NCBI GenBank assembly: GCA_013141385.1
Contig: JABFRB010000018.1
Span: 92,717-156,716, forward strand
Direction: 5' to 3'
Length of the DNA: 64,000 nt
DNA from: Bacteroidales bacterium
Lineage (GTDB): Bacteria > Bacteroidota > Bacteroidia > Bacteroidales > Tenuifilaceae
Within the stretch, counting starts at the first letter, position 1; the number at the start of each line of letters is the position of its first letter. A model generated the notes under the pieces. It had not been told where the DNA came from. It saw only the letters and a program-made list of their open reading frames with translations, and ran no database searches. A program made the translations under genes and the position numbers. Of this stretch, positions 9,006 through 18,179 are shown piece after piece.

Positions 9006-9458
9006 ATGGAATTAATTGAAATTAAGAAAAAGGTTTACGATAAATGTGTTGAGAAGCAAAAAGAGATCCTTGAAAATGCTAAGGCTGCAATGGATGATGC
9101 ACAAAAAGCGGCTAATGAGTATGGACCACCTCGCGATAGGTATGATTCGTTTAGGGCTCAACTTTTAAGAAAAAGAGATCTTCATGCTGAACAGTACGAA
9201 AAGGCGATTAAGGAGATGGATTTTTTGCTAAATCTCAAGCCTGAAAATCAAAATAAAGAGTTAATTATAAATACGTTAGTTGTAACTAATAAACAAAAAT
9301 TTTATGTGTCCATTGGTTTAGGGAAAATTACTGTACCAGAGGGTGAGTTTTATGCTATTTCGCCACAAGCACCTATATATCAATCGTTAAAAGAGAAAAT
9401 CAAAGGAGATTCTGTGGTTTTTAATGGACAAAAAATAACTATTTTGGAGTTAGTCTAA
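9006..9458 (+). CDS. Small GreA-like coiled-coil protein
   Basis: The protein has about 150 residues. The N-terminal half is a charged helical hairpin (ELIEIKKKVYDKC..., EKAIKEMDFLL). The C-terminal half is a small beta-domain with a GKI...GEFYAISPQAPIYQSL pattern like the GreA/GreB C-terminal domain. Homologues are widespread in Bacteroidota and, as far as I recall, are often misannotated as 3-oxoacyl-ACP synthase. I chose the ATG at 9006 because the in-frame start at 8985 adds only seven atypical residues. A role in RNA-polymerase secondary-channel binding is inference. Confidence 0.7.
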   Translation: MELIEIKKKVYDKCVEKQKEILENAKAAMDDAQKAANEYGPPRDRYDSFRAQLLRKRDLHAEQYEKAIKEMDFLLNLKPENQNKELIINTLVVTNKQKFYVSIGLGKITVPEGEFYAISPQAPIYQSLKEKIKGDSVVFNGQKITILELV

Positions 9459-9462
9459 TTCT

Positions 9463-11892
9463 TTACCTCTTCTTTTTTAGCATTTGATAGTCAATGTAGT
9501 AAAGTAGCTTAAAGGAAAAACTATTGATTTGAGGTGAATTCCATGTGTTGTCGATGTTTCTAAAGTACCTATAATCAATAGCATTCTTATCAAGGGCAAT
9601 TGAGTTTTTCCAAACAAATGATAGTACACTGCCCGGAGCAAAGTTCCATTGATAAACCAAATCGATATTAAAATAGTTTGTGTTATTATTACCAGCAGAA
9701 ACAACTGTTGTAGGTGTTAATGTACCGTCTGTATTTAGCATGTAAAATTTATCGAATTTGTAGTAACGCCAGTAATGACGAAATTTAAAATTGATAAAAG
9801 TTTTGCTGTTTATACCATACTGGGTGTTGATGGAGTTTATCACCGTAGAAATATCTCTTTTTCCCATGAAAATGTCTGAGTTTACTTTATCAACATACCC
9901 GATGTTATTATATTCAAGTTCTTGGGATAATTGATATATTATGAAGAGTTTATCGCTAAACCTTATACGAGGCGATACCATAAATGAAAATCCTTTCTGA
10001 CCGTATCCACCCGATGCCCAATATTCAAAGCGATGATCTATTGCAATAGTTTTTCGATAGTCTGGTGATCCAAAATAGCTTAAGGTTGCTCGCTTTGGGA
10101 GGACTACTTTTCTTCCTGAAACTCTTGGTTCATAATAGTCATTTATGTTAGTAGGGAGGATTTCCAGATTAAAAAACATTGTATAGTTCTTTAAAGTAGT
10201 TGTTCGAACAGAGGATGTTATGTTGGATAAATAGTAAACTCTTGGACTAAAAAGATACTCATTAGTGTAGGATAATGTTGAATACATGTTTAGAAATTTC
10301 CCAAAGGGTTTAAATATATTATATTCTAATTCAGCACCGTAAGAGAATTCATTTGGACTCTGAAGGTAACCCATATCATTAGGGTTATAGTTTTTACTTT
10401 CTACATTATGCCAAAGCTCAAACAGGAAATTACCTCTTGTTTTCTCAAAGCGTGCATTATAGTTGTACCCACGAGTTGTTGAATCGTTAAGAATTTGGCT
10501 AATGCCACCGTTTCCACTTAAAGAATAGCTGTTTGCTTTGTTTCGGAATGAAAATTCCGATGCGGTAACATTTGCAGTATATTTACCATCAGGCCGATAA
10601 AGATTTGAGTTAGCCAAACTCATATAGGAGTTATTTGGCAACGTTTGATCTAAAACTACCATATTGTAGTTCGTAAATCCTTGAGTTAGAATCTTTCTTT
10701 TGGCTCCTGTAATTGTATCAACAACCTCGGCATAGGTGTTCTCAGTCATTGCATTAAAAAAGCCAATGCCCAATCCACCTGAAGTTCTTCCAGAGATTTT
10801 TGTAGCATTAATCATCTTTGTTTCGGGAGGATTCTCTAGTATTTTTTCTGATGCGCTGATTTTATCCTTTACTTTATCGTATTCAAAAGGTTTAGATCCA
10901 ACTCTTCGCGAATAAAAAATTTCACCTTTATTAAATAATTCGGTTCCCTCAGTAAAAAATGGTCGTTGCTCGCTATACTGCACTTCGAATGGGGTAAGGT
11001 TAAGGATTCGATCATCCGATTTTACCTGACCAAAATCAGGTATTAATGTCATATCCAGTGTAAAACTTTCGCTCAAGCCGTATTTTAGATCCAAACCTCC
11101 GCTAAGTCTATACTCCATTGATTTTGAAGCAGGAAACTTTTCGGCATAAGCAGAAACGTATGGACTCAGTGATAGCCTAATAGGAGGTTTAATATTATTT
11201 ATTCCTATTAACTCACCCGATTGATTGACAGCACCTGAAACTGCTTTATCGATAAAATTCCATGAACTCCACTCATTGTAGCGTTTTATCAATCTAGCAA
11301 AATTGATTCCCCAATTCTGTATGTTATTCTGCGAGAACCTCAGTGCCGAGAAAGGTATTTTCATCTCTACAACCCATCCTTTTTCATCAAAGCTAACTTC
11401 GCTCATCCATACTGCATCCCAACTACTTTCTTCGTCTTCTCCTGTGGCTTTTGCATCAGTTTGCACTCCCGATGCAGCAACAATAAACTCTAAGTAATTT
11501 ATACCATCATTGTAAGGGCTAATGAAAAGGGCAAAAACATCAGATTTAAGATCGCTATTATCACGCTGACCCAATTCTCTATAAATTTTATTTGGATTGG
11601 AGTCGAACATTCTTGCTCCAATATAAATGGCATCGTTATCAAATAATACTTTTACAACTGTTTGTTCAGATGGTTTTGCCCCATTGTAAGGTTCGTGCTG
11701 AATAAAATTATTAGCATCGGGAGCTTTTACCCATTCAGATTCATCCAATTTACCATCAATTTTTATTGATGTATTGATACGATAAGCTTCTATACTCTTT
11801 TTAATAGCTAATGAATCATTGCTGTTTTTAGCAATTAAATTAACTGATAATGAAATAAATAAAGTGAATATCAAATAAAAAACATTTCTCAT
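9463..11892 (-). CDS. DUF5916 outer-membrane protein with CBM9-like domain
   Basis: This 809-residue protein has a signal peptide (about residues 1-22). A family-9 carbohydrate-binding-like domain at about 38-235 follows ([34 protein letters not shown]). The C-terminal part, about 250-809, is a long stretch of alternating strands consistent with an outer-membrane beta-barrel. [16 protein letters not shown] near residue 305 is characteristic of DUF5916 proteins. They are common in Bacteroidota and their function is unknown; glycan or metal uptake has been suggested only by domain content. The convergent GreA-like gene ends four bases away. Confidence 0.85.
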   Translation of the reverse strand: MRNVFYLIFTLFISLSVNLIAKNSNDSLAIKKSIEAYRINTSIKIDGKLDESEWVKAPDANNFIQHEPYNGAKPSEQTVVKVLFDNDAIYIGARMFDSNPNKIYRELGQRDNSDLKSDVFALFISPYNDGINYLEFIVAASGVQTDAKATGEDEESSWDAVWMSEVSFDEKGWVVEMKIPFSALRFSQNNIQNWGINFARLIKRYNEWSSWNFIDKAVSGAVNQSGELIGINNIKPPIRLSLSPYVSAYAEKFPASKSMEYRLSGGLDLKYGLSESFTLDMTLIPDFGQVKSDDRILNLTPFEVQYSEQRPFFTEGTELFNKGEIFYSRRVGSKPFEYDKVKDKISASEKILENPPETKMINATKISGRTSGGLGIGFFNAMTENTYAEVVDTITGAKRKILTQGFTNYNMVVLDQTLPNNSYMSLANSNLYRPDGKYTANVTASEFSFRNKANSYSLSGNGGISQILNDSTTRGYNYNARFEKTRGNFLFELWHNVESKNYNPNDMGYLQSPNEFSYGAELEYNIFKPFGKFLNMYSTLSYTNEYLFSPRVYYLSNITSSVRTTTLKNYTMFFNLEILPTNINDYYEPRVSGRKVVLPKRATLSYFGSPDYRKTIAIDHRFEYWASGGYGQKGFSFMVSPRIRFSDKLFIIYQLSQELEYNNIGYVDKVNSDIFMGKRDISTVINSINTQYGINSKTFINFKFRHYWRYYKFDKFYMLNTDGTLTPTTVVSAGNNNTNYFNIDLVYQWNFAPGSVLSFVWKNSIALDKNAIDYRYFRNIDNTWNSPQINSFSFKLLYYIDYQMLKKKR

Positions 11893-11966
11893 TACAATAC
11901 AGTTTTAATGATCTGGACTTACATAAGAGTTTAAAATGAAGATACGGTTTAATTTATAAAAATAAA

Positions 11967-11992
11967 AAAAGGGCGAATTAATTCACCCTTTT
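11967..11992 (-). terminator. Terminator after prfC
   Basis: The hairpin AAAAGGG-C-GAATT / AATTC-A-CCCTTTT, flanked by A and T runs, lies just past the prfC stop codon at 12015. Confidence 0.65.
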
Positions 11993-12014
11993 ATAATATC
12001 CTCAAATTGAAATC

Positions 12015-13595
12015 TTAGAATTCGGAAGTAAAATAGAATTTAATGTCGGGGAATTTTTCTTGTGCCATTTGCAGAGAATATGGTGAATCGGCTAGAAAGA
12101 CCTCTCTCCCACGCTTATCCTCAGCAAGGTTATTGTATTTGCGTTTTCTAAAGTCATCGATTTGTGCCTTATTATCGCTTTCAATCCAGCATGCTTTATG
12201 AAGATTTACAGGCTCGTATCTACAGGTTGCGCTATACTCATGCTCAAGACGATGTTGAATTACCTCAAATTGAAGGGCTCCAACGGTTCCAATAATTTTT
12301 CGACCATTATGCTTTTGAATAAATAGCTGTGCAACACCTTCATCCATCAGCTGATCGATTCCCTTTGCCAGCTGTTTGGATTTCATAGGATCGGCATTCT
12401 CAATATACCTAAATAGTTCGGGCGAGAAGTTTGGTATGCCCTTAAAGCTGAGTATTTCGCCCTCTGTAAGGGTATCGCCAATTCTAAAACTTCCAGTATC
12501 GTGCAACCCAATGATATCGCCAGGGTATGCAAAATCGACAATCGATTTTTTATCGGCCATAAAGGCGTTGGGGCTTGAGAACTTAAAATTCTTTTTAAGT
12601 CGAACATGGTGGAAAAACTTATTCCTCTCGAATGTACCTGAACAAATCTTTAGGAAAGCCAAACGATCCCTATGGTTTGGATCCATGTTTGCGAATATCT
12701 TGAAAACAAAGCCAGTTAACTTGTCCTCGAACGGAGAAATCTCCCTAACATCAGTAATAGTTGGCCTTGGATGTGGTGCAATTTGAATAAAACAATCTAA
12801 GAGTTCGCGAACCCCAAAGTTATTCAATGCGCTACCAAAGAATACCGGTGCAAGTTCGCCACTTAAATATCTATCAACTTCAAAATCGTGGTAAACGCCA
12901 TTAACTAGCGTTAGTTCCTCTCTAAATTTATCGGTGAAAGGTTTAATGTATTTATCCAATTCTGGGCTGTCCACATCATCTATTTGGATTACATCATTGG
13001 AAAGGGTTTGCTTATCTTCAGAGAAGAATAGACAAAGTTTCTGCTCATATAGGTTATAAACCCCTTTAAAAGTAGGGCCAGCGCTAATAGGCCAGCTAAG
13101 TGGTCGTACCTTTATCTTTAGCTCACTCTCAATTTCATCTAACAATTCGAATGGATCTTTTCCGTTGCGATCCATCTTATTTATAAAGACGATTACCGGG
13201 GTGTTACGCATCCGGCAAACGTTCATCAGCTTGCGGGTTTGGGTCTCTACCCCTTTTGCTTGGTCAATAACAATGATTACGCTATCAACAGCGGTTAATG
13301 TTCTATAGGTATCCTCTGCAAAGTCCTCGTGACCAGGGGTGTCAAGAATGTTTATCTTAACATCTTTATACTCAAAACCCATAACAGCAGTTGATACCGA
13401 AATACCACGCTGACGTTCAATCTCCATGAAGTCGGAGGTTGCAGTTTTCTTAATTTTATTGCTTTTTACAGCACCAGCCACATGGATAGCACCTCCAAAT
13501 AGCAGTAGCTTTTCGGTTAGGGTTGTTTTACCAGCATCGGGATGGCTAATAATGGCAAAGGTTCTACGCCTTTTTATCTCTTTTTCTAAGCTCAT
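12015..13595 (-). CDS. prfC: Peptide chain release factor 3
   Basis: RF3 is the translational GTPase that recycles RF1/RF2 from the ribosome after peptide release. The 526 residues are full length. GTPase motifs are G1 [14 protein letters not shown] (residues 17-30), G3 DTPGHEDF and G4 NKMDR, and the RF3-typical region [17 protein letters not shown] is recognisable as [21 protein letters not shown] box at 13625-13618 on the minus strand matches the Bacteroidota -7 element and would give a short leader before the ATG at 13595. No oddities were seen. Confidence 0.96.
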   Translation of the reverse strand: MSLEKEIKRRRTFAIISHPDAGKTTLTEKLLLFGGAIHVAGAVKSNKIKKTATSDFMEIERQRGISVSTAVMGFEYKDVKINILDTPGHEDFAEDTYRTLTAVDSVIIVIDQAKGVETQTRKLMNVCRMRNTPVIVFINKMDRNGKDPFELLDEIESELKIKVRPLSWPISAGPTFKGVYNLYEQKLCLFFSEDKQTLSNDVIQIDDVDSPELDKYIKPFTDKFREELTLVNGVYHDFEVDRYLSGELAPVFFGSALNNFGVRELLDCFIQIAPHPRPTITDVREISPFEDKLTGFVFKIFANMDPNHRDRLAFLKICSGTFERNKFFHHVRLKKNFKFSSPNAFMADKKSIVDFAYPGDIIGLHDTGSFRIGDTLTEGEILSFKGIPNFSPELFRYIENADPMKSKQLAKGIDQLMDEGVAQLFIQKHNGRKIIGTVGALQFEVIQHRLEHEYSATCRYEPVNLHKACWIESDNKAQIDDFRKRKYNNLAEDKRGREVFLADSPYSLQMAQEKFPDIKFYFTSEF

Positions 13596-13670
13596 TTTTC
13601 AAATCTCTATCGGGGCGCAAAGATAGGAAAGATTGTGGGAAAGTGTTTTATTGTGATGCTGTTTTGCGGT

Positions 13671-13726
13671 GGAAGACAGAAGTTGGAAGACCGAAGACAG
13701 AGGAAGGGAGACAGAAGTTGGAAGTT
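13671..13726. repeat. Short direct repeats between prfC and the permease gene
   Basis: The element AGACAGAAGTTGGAAG occurs twice with a degenerate purine-rich filler between the copies. An open frame crosses this region on the minus strand (13599-13817), but its composition is repetitive and it overlaps the permease stop, so I do not call it a gene. Confidence 0.5.
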
Positions 13727-13780
13727 CTAAAATGAAGGAATATGGAGGGTTAAAGCCCTGTATTGTTTTGAATATAATTA

Positions 13781-13800
13781 CCCCGACCTGAAGATCGGGG
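13781..13800 (-). terminator. Terminator after the NCS2 permease gene
   Basis: CCCCGA-N8-TCGGGG, extended by ATT/AAT pairs, lies 10 nt downstream of the permease stop codon on the minus strand. It reads into AT-rich DNA. Confidence 0.55.
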
Positions 13801-13809
13801 CAATTTATT

Positions 13810-15078
13810 TTAAACAATCAGAAATAGAATACACAAAAGTGTAATTATCAAAAGGGTAATGTTTAGTTCGTTGAATCTTAGTTTGATCAACTTAAGTAGG
13901 GTATATGAGATGAAACCAAGTGCAAGGCCAGTGCTGATGCTGAAGCTAAAGGCAATCATCAATATGGTAATGAATGCAGGAAATCCTTCTTCGAGGTTGG
14001 TGAAGTCAATATTTACAATTTCCCGGGTCATAAATAGACCAACAATAATTAATGCTGGAGCGGTGGCGTAAGGGGGTACAATCCCAATTACTGGGATGAA
14101 TAGTAAGCCTGATAAAAATAGTAACCCTGTAACAATGGCGGTTTTTCCAGTCCTCCCTCCTGCTTCAATCCCAGTGGCACTTTCGATGTATGCAGTGGTT
14201 GTTGATGTACCCATTAAAGCTCCAAACATGCTACCAAAAGCATCTAAAGCAAGTATTCTGTTGATGCCAGATGTTCCAGATTTATCGTCCATTTTGCCCA
14301 TTTTGTTGTAGCAGCCAACCAGAGTGCCAATGCCATCGAACATGGCAATGAACATTAAGCTAAATATTGGGCCTATCAAACTCCATTTCAGGGCAGAAAT
14401 AATATCGAGTTTAAAGGCAATGGGAAGAAGGTCAATGTTTGTGCTGATAATTTTTTCGGGCAGCGGTGTATACCCAAATACTAAAGCAACTATGGTTGAT
14501 GTAACAATTGATATTAGCAATGCTCCTTTGATTCTAAACGCCTCCAAGGAAATGGCAAGTATCAAGCCTCCAATTCCTATAAGGACTGTGGGGTTGAATT
14601 TTCCAAGGCTAACAATGGTTGCTTCGTTGCTAACAACCAGCCCTAGATTTTTTAATCCAATAAAGGAGATGAATATCCCAATACCAACTGTAATTGCATA
14701 GATCATTGATTTTGGAAGGGCTTCGATTAACTTTTTTCTTAGTCCTACTATTGTAAGTATGAAAAACAGAAAGCCCGATAGGAAAACTATACCCAATGCG
14801 GTTTGCCACGGTATTTTTTGCCCCAGAACCAGCGTGTAGGTGAAAAACGAATTTAATCCCAACCCAGGAGCCATGGCAATGGGGACTTTACCTATTATTC
14901 CTACAAAAATTGTAATAATACCCGAAACAAGGCAGGTTACTGCAATAAGTGCCTTTTTATCCATCCCAGTAAGAGCGAGCATATCGGGTTGAATAAAAAT
15001 TATGTAGGCCATTGTGAAGAAAGTTGTAAAACCGGCAATTATTTCGGTTTTAGTGCTGAGATGATTGTAGGTAGCCAT
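13810..15078 (-). CDS. NCS2/AzgA-type purine permease
   Basis: This 422-residue polytopic inner-membrane protein has about 12 hydrophobic segments. It probably imports adenine, guanine or hypoxanthine by proton symport. The AzgA-type signatures are visible: TEIIAGFTTFFTMAYIIF near the N-terminus, MAPGLGLNSFFTYTLV near residue 70, FDGIGTLVG near 245 and GTSTTTAYIESATGIEAGGRTG near 275. Length fits the AzgA/GhxP group. It is transcribed alone. Confidence 0.9.
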   Translation of the reverse strand: MATYNHLSTKTEIIAGFTTFFTMAYIIFIQPDMLALTGMDKKALIAVTCLVSGIITIFVGIIGKVPIAMAPGLGLNSFFTYTLVLGQKIPWQTALGIVFLSGFLFFILTIVGLRKKLIEALPKSMIYAITVGIGIFISFIGLKNLGLVVSNEATIVSLGKFNPTVLIGIGGLILAISLEAFRIKGALLISIVTSTIVALVFGYTPLPEKIISTNIDLLPIAFKLDIISALKWSLIGPIFSLMFIAMFDGIGTLVGCYNKMGKMDDKSGTSGINRILALDAFGSMFGALMGTSTTTAYIESATGIEAGGRTGKTAIVTGLLFLSGLLFIPVIGIVPPYATAPALIIVGLFMTREIVNIDFTNLEEGFPAFITILMIAFSFSISTGLALGFISYTLLKLIKLRFNELNITLLIITLLCILFLIV

Positions 15079-15229
15079 TATTATGATTGATATTTATTAA
15101 TCCTGTTTTTTTCTATCGGCTAGCGCAAGTTTGCAAACCCCCGCTGGCGGGTGCGATATTTCAAACATACAAATTAGTTTTTGCATTTCACAGACCTGCT
15201 TTTTCTTTTATATGCTTTAATCTTTTTTA

Positions 15230-15416
15230 TACTTTTCCCTTGATGGAAAAGTACCAAAAGATCAAGAACCGAGCGTTATTTGCGAGTTCGATGAAGTCAA
15301 TATATGATGCTTCGGCCTACAAGGCCAGCTCTGGCTCGCCATATCTTCAGGCCGCCCGCTGACAAAACAATGGTGGTATGTGATAAAAAACAACCACGAG
15401 GTGTTTGAATATTATT
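15230..15416. repeat. Direct repeat, left copy, flanking the RES-Xre pair
   Basis: This copy shares three blocks with 16676-16925. The first is an ACTTTTCC-N6-GGAAAAGT hairpin followed by ACCAAAAGATCAAGAA. The second runs from CAAGGCCAGCTCTGGC to the GACAAAACAATGGTGG segment. The third is TGATAAAAAACAACCACGAG followed by GTG and a TTGAATATTATT tail. The rest of 15087-15561 has no convincing gene; an open frame at 15087-15362 lies largely inside this repeat and is rejected. Confidence 0.8.
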
Positions 15417-15561
15417 GGTATAATGAATTTTATGAAAGGATGGTTTTTGTTTGCTTTGAATTAATGCGATCAAAGACCACTGTTTATTTTCGATGAGTTT
15501 ATAGATACAACGTAGATTTGCAGAGCGAAAGTAATATTCTTTCTATTTTTTACCACATTGC

Positions 15562-16029
15562 CTATTTTTTTAATCTCGGGTCAAAATTCAGTGATACTTT
15601 TCTAATCACTTTAATTTTCTTTGCATCTGGATGATTTGGGTTGATTAAGTAATTATATTCTTGTGGAACAATGCTACTTGGAACTTTTAATACAGCTGAT
15701 TCATTTTGAGTTACAAAATCGTCACCAATTGTTTGAGTGGTTAAAGTAGGCGGTTTAGAATTCCAATCTTCTGGAAGATCCTCAATTTTTACTTCTTGAA
15801 TTACTATTTTGTCGGGAATTTCAATTTCAACAAAATATCTGTCTGTTGGTAAATCTTCGCTTAAATCGAGGTGTACAGAAACTTCTAGCATTGCTAATGC
15901 TCTGCTTTCAGAGGTATATACTAATTTTGTGTTAATGCTATTCCATCTAAACCCTTTAGATATAGATGCACCCGTCCCCGATAAAGTAGTTTTTAAATAT
16001 TTTTCTCTTTCAATTCTGTATACTATCAT
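15562..16029 (-). CDS. RES-domain toxin of a RES-Xre toxin-antitoxin module
   Basis: The 155 residues form a RES domain: the start MIVYRIEREKYLKTTLSGTGA, then FRWNS, then LVYTSESRALAMLEVSVH. These carry the conserved Arg, Tyr, Ser and Glu that give the family its name. Characterised RES toxins are NAD+-degrading enzymes related to ADP-ribosyltransferases. The ATG follows the antitoxin TAA with no intervening base, so translation is coupled and antitoxin is made first. Length is normal and no inactivating change was seen. Confidence 0.88.
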   Translation of the reverse strand: MIVYRIEREKYLKTTLSGTGASISKGFRWNSINTKLVYTSESRALAMLEVSVHLDLSEDLPTDRYFVEIEIPDKIVIQEVKIEDLPEDWNSKPPTLTTQTIGDDFVTQNESAVLKVPSSIVPQEYNYLINPNHPDAKKIKVIRKVSLNFDPRLKK

Positions 16030-16530
16030 TTAAGCCAAATTTCCATATTCAATCCTATTGAGACAGAATCTTACCTCATCTATTCCTGTAACTGTGTCCA
16101 ATAAACTCTCGGGAGAATTTCCGCCTAGAGATTGATTTGTTTTTCTTAACCACCTTTGAAACTTATCTTCTTCATTATTAAACACTTCTTTACCGTAATC
16201 AATCAGCTCAGTGATTAATACTATCAACTCACTATTCCTGATATCTAGCAAAGAGTGCTCACTTTTTTTCTTATTATAGGTAGTTTGAGGCATACCTACA
16301 ATAGATAGCACGGATTTAACAGGTCGATTTAATTTTTGACTAATTACCTCAATTGAATTGTAAGGAATTCCTTGCCTAATAATTTCCATGCGCTCCATTC
16401 TATTTGACCAGCCATAAGTTTTGCCGTCGGAATCTATGGTCCATATTTTAGGTTTTGTTTTAGCTATGGATGCTTTTTCAACACTTTTTTTTGTGTTAAA
16501 TGGCGTTATTTTAATTGTCTCGTGCCTCAT
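16030..16530 (-). CDS. Xre/MbcA/ParS-type antitoxin (DUF2384) partner of the RES toxin
   Basis: This is the antitoxin of the pair, about 166 residues from the ATG at 16530. The C-terminal half has the DUF2384 pattern (EVFNNEEDKFQRWLRKTNQSL, then LLDTVTGIDEVRFCLNRI), which binds the toxin. The N-terminal half is Xre-like and should bind its own promoter. An upstream in-frame ATG at 16551 lies inside the -7 promoter box at 16549-16556, so the start at 16530 is preferred. The last codon abuts the toxin ATG. Confidence 0.85.
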   Translation of the reverse strand: MRHETIKITPFNTKKSVEKASIAKTKPKIWTIDSDGKTYGWSNRMERMEIIRQGIPYNSIEVISQKLNRPVKSVLSIVGMPQTTYNKKKSEHSLLDIRNSELIVLITELIDYGKEVFNNEEDKFQRWLRKTNQSLGGNSPESLLDTVTGIDEVRFCLNRIEYGNLA

Positions 16531-16537
16531 ATTGCAG

Positions 16538-16579
16538 CATATTTGTTGCAAATGTAAAACATATTTGTTGCTTACGCAA
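16538..16579 (-). promoter_or_regulatory. Promoter and twin operator of the RES-Xre operon
   Basis: On the minus strand TTG (16579-16577), 20 nt, then TACATTTG (16556-16549) fits the Bacteroidota promoter. The 12-nt sequence CATATTTGTTGC (plus strand) occurs twice, at 16538-16549 and 16560-16571, exactly 22 nt apart. One copy touches the -7 box and the other lies in the -33/-7 spacer. Two turns of helix apart, they are good candidate binding sites for the Xre antitoxin. Confidence 0.6.
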
Positions 16580-16675
16580 GTTTGTGTGGTAAATGTTTGC
16601 TAAAGTTTTCATTTACGACGTAGATATGCTTCGTTTATCTTCTACGAACGGAGGGGGATGTAAGGAGTTTTATTG

Positions 16676-16925
16676 TACTTTTCCCTTGATGGAAAAGTAC
16701 CAAAAGATCAAGAAGATATGATGCTCCAGCCCACAAGGCCAGCTCTGGCTCGCCATATCTTCCGGCCGCCCGCTGACAAAACAATGGTGGTTGAAAGTTC
16801 CTTTCTTTTTAAGATATTGGAACTCTTAGTACTTAATCCCGAAGGGATTGAAGGTGAATAACCCGGTATGCAATGCGGGGTGTGGTATGTGATAAAAAAC
16901 AACCACGAGGTGGTTGAATATTATT
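16676..16925. repeat. Direct repeat, right copy, flanking the RES-Xre pair
   Basis: This is the second copy of the 15230-15416 element. It contains an extra stretch of about 90 nt (about 16792-16883) between the AATGGTGG and TATGTGATAAAA blocks, bounded by GTGG on both sides. The left copy has about 35 nt missing here instead. The rest of 16604-17066 shows no gene. Confidence 0.8.
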
Positions 16926-17066
16926 AATGAATTCTGCAAAGACAAGGTTGCAGGCATAGCCTAGAAGAATTGATGTACGACGACGCAGCCAATCTCCCAA
17001 TCTTGTCATTTTTAATTCTTATAGTCACCGTTGAACGGGGATTTTAAATAAAATTGGCACTAGCTG

Positions 17067-17915
17067 CTAAGGGTTGTTATTTTCTTCAAACTGTCTAACA
17101 TATTCTTTAAATGTAATTTTATCTTCTTTTTTACAAAGGTTTTTACAAGTAAGATTTCTAAGAGTTTCAAGAAATTCCCAATTTGTAATGTTTTGAAATC
17201 CTAATCCAAAATTTCCTGTTATTTTCTTAAACTCCAAAAAACCACCTAGATTATTTAATAACTGAGGAGGCATAATGAAATGTTGTTCTCCAATAGCATT
17301 GTAAATCAAGTTTTCTTCCTCCAAAAATTCAACTTCTTCAACTATCGTTGCTGTCCACAAAAAATAACACTTAGCCTTATTAATTGTTTTTCCAAGAATT
17401 AAGAAAATCGCATCACCTTTTGAATAAAGAATACTTCGTTTTCTAGATGAAATATAATGAGTACTATCAATTAGAAGTTCATTTTCAAAACTTTCAAGTA
17501 TTCCTTGTGATGGGTAACCTTTTTCTGCATCATAATTGTGATATTGTATCCAATACTTTTCTTCTTTTTCTAAATAATTTCCTTTATAGAATTCTGGTGA
17601 AGTGAAAATTGAACAATTATAGTGAGGTTTTAAGTTTAAGATATATTCTGATTCTTTTCTATACAATTCAAATTCTTCGCAAAGTTCAATAATTTCAAAC
17701 TTGAAATTACCATATACTCCTTCTTTATGAACAATTTGGCCTAAACCATATTTTTTAAATGCTGTACGAATTCTACTTGTTGGATACTTTTCTGGCAAAT
17801 TTGATGTATGTTGTTTCCATCTTTGATAAATGTTTCTTGATTGACCGATGTAAAATTTGTCATTAGTCAAGTTTACAATTTTGTAAATTCCAGTTAACCC
17901 TTTCTGTCTATCCAT
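17067..17915 (-). CDS. GIY-YIG nuclease-domain protein
   Basis: The 282 residues start with a GIY-YIG domain at about 7-95: TGIYKIV (GIY at 9-11), FYIGQS (YIG at 22-24), Arg32 and His36 in YQRWKQHT, then FEIIELCEE and a YNCS asparagine. These are the expected catalytic residues. The remaining 190 residues have no domain I recognise. Stand-alone proteins of this kind are often mobile or defence-associated, and the neighbourhood (toxin-antitoxin module, repeats, gene remnant) is accessory. Target unknown. Confidence 0.75.
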   Translation of the reverse strand: MDRQKGLTGIYKIVNLTNDKFYIGQSRNIYQRWKQHTSNLPEKYPTSRIRTAFKKYGLGQIVHKEGVYGNFKFEIIELCEEFELYRKESEYILNLKPHYNCSIFTSPEFYKGNYLEKEEKYWIQYHNYDAEKGYPSQGILESFENELLIDSTHYISSRKRSILYSKGDAIFLILGKTINKAKCYFLWTATIVEEVEFLEEENLIYNAIGEQHFIMPPQLLNNLGGFLEFKKITGNFGLGFQNITNWEFLETLRNLTCKNLCKKEDKITFKEYVRQFEENNNP

Positions 17916-18108
17916 AGTGCTTTATAATACCTAACTCATTTATGTGTATGATAAGATCATACTTTAACACCCCTTTTTGCATGTATTGTATGATAAAACC
18001 ATATAATATTTTCGGTTGGGTTATCTTTTCAATCTCCCTTTTCGTTAACCCTTTTAAATCAATATCTTCAATCAAATATTGAAAATCATAAATCGTTGCT
18101 CCTTGTTC
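17908..18108 (-). pseudogene. Start-less open frame, probable gene remnant before the GIY-YIG gene
   Basis: An open frame of 66 codons ends with a TAG that overlaps the GIY-YIG start (ATGGATAG). It encodes a plausible helical, charged sequence (DLKGLTKREIEKITQ, IIQYMQKGVLKYDLI). It has no ATG or GTG in its first part; a TTG at about 18075 is the only possible start upstream of residue 30. It may be the 3' remnant of an upstream partner gene, or a small TTG-initiated gene. Confidence 0.35.
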
Positions 18109-18128
18109 TTAAATCAAAATAATGGTTT

Positions 18129-18161
18129 AGATTTCCGAACTCTTCAAGAGTTCGGAAATCT
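18129..18161 (-). terminator. Perfect hairpin terminator after the glycyl radical enzyme gene
   Basis: AGATTTCCGAACTCTT, one base, then its exact reverse complement gives 16-bp arms. It lies 19 nt past the enzyme's stop codon. Such a tight palindrome may extrude as a cruciform; function as a terminator is inferred from position. Confidence 0.6.
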
Positions 18162-18179
18162 TTGTCTTTGGTAAAATCC

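Noticed and set aside
13599..13817. 72-codon open frame on the minus strand
   Set aside because: It covers a repetitive purine-rich segment and a terminator, overlaps the permease stop and has no protein-like pattern.
15087..15362. 91-codon open frame on the plus strand
   Set aside because: It lies mostly inside the direct repeat that recurs at 16676-16925; the frame is not maintained in the other copy.
16673..16861. 62-codon frame in the right-hand repeat
   Set aside because: Same repeat sequence, different frame from the left copy; no conserved coding.
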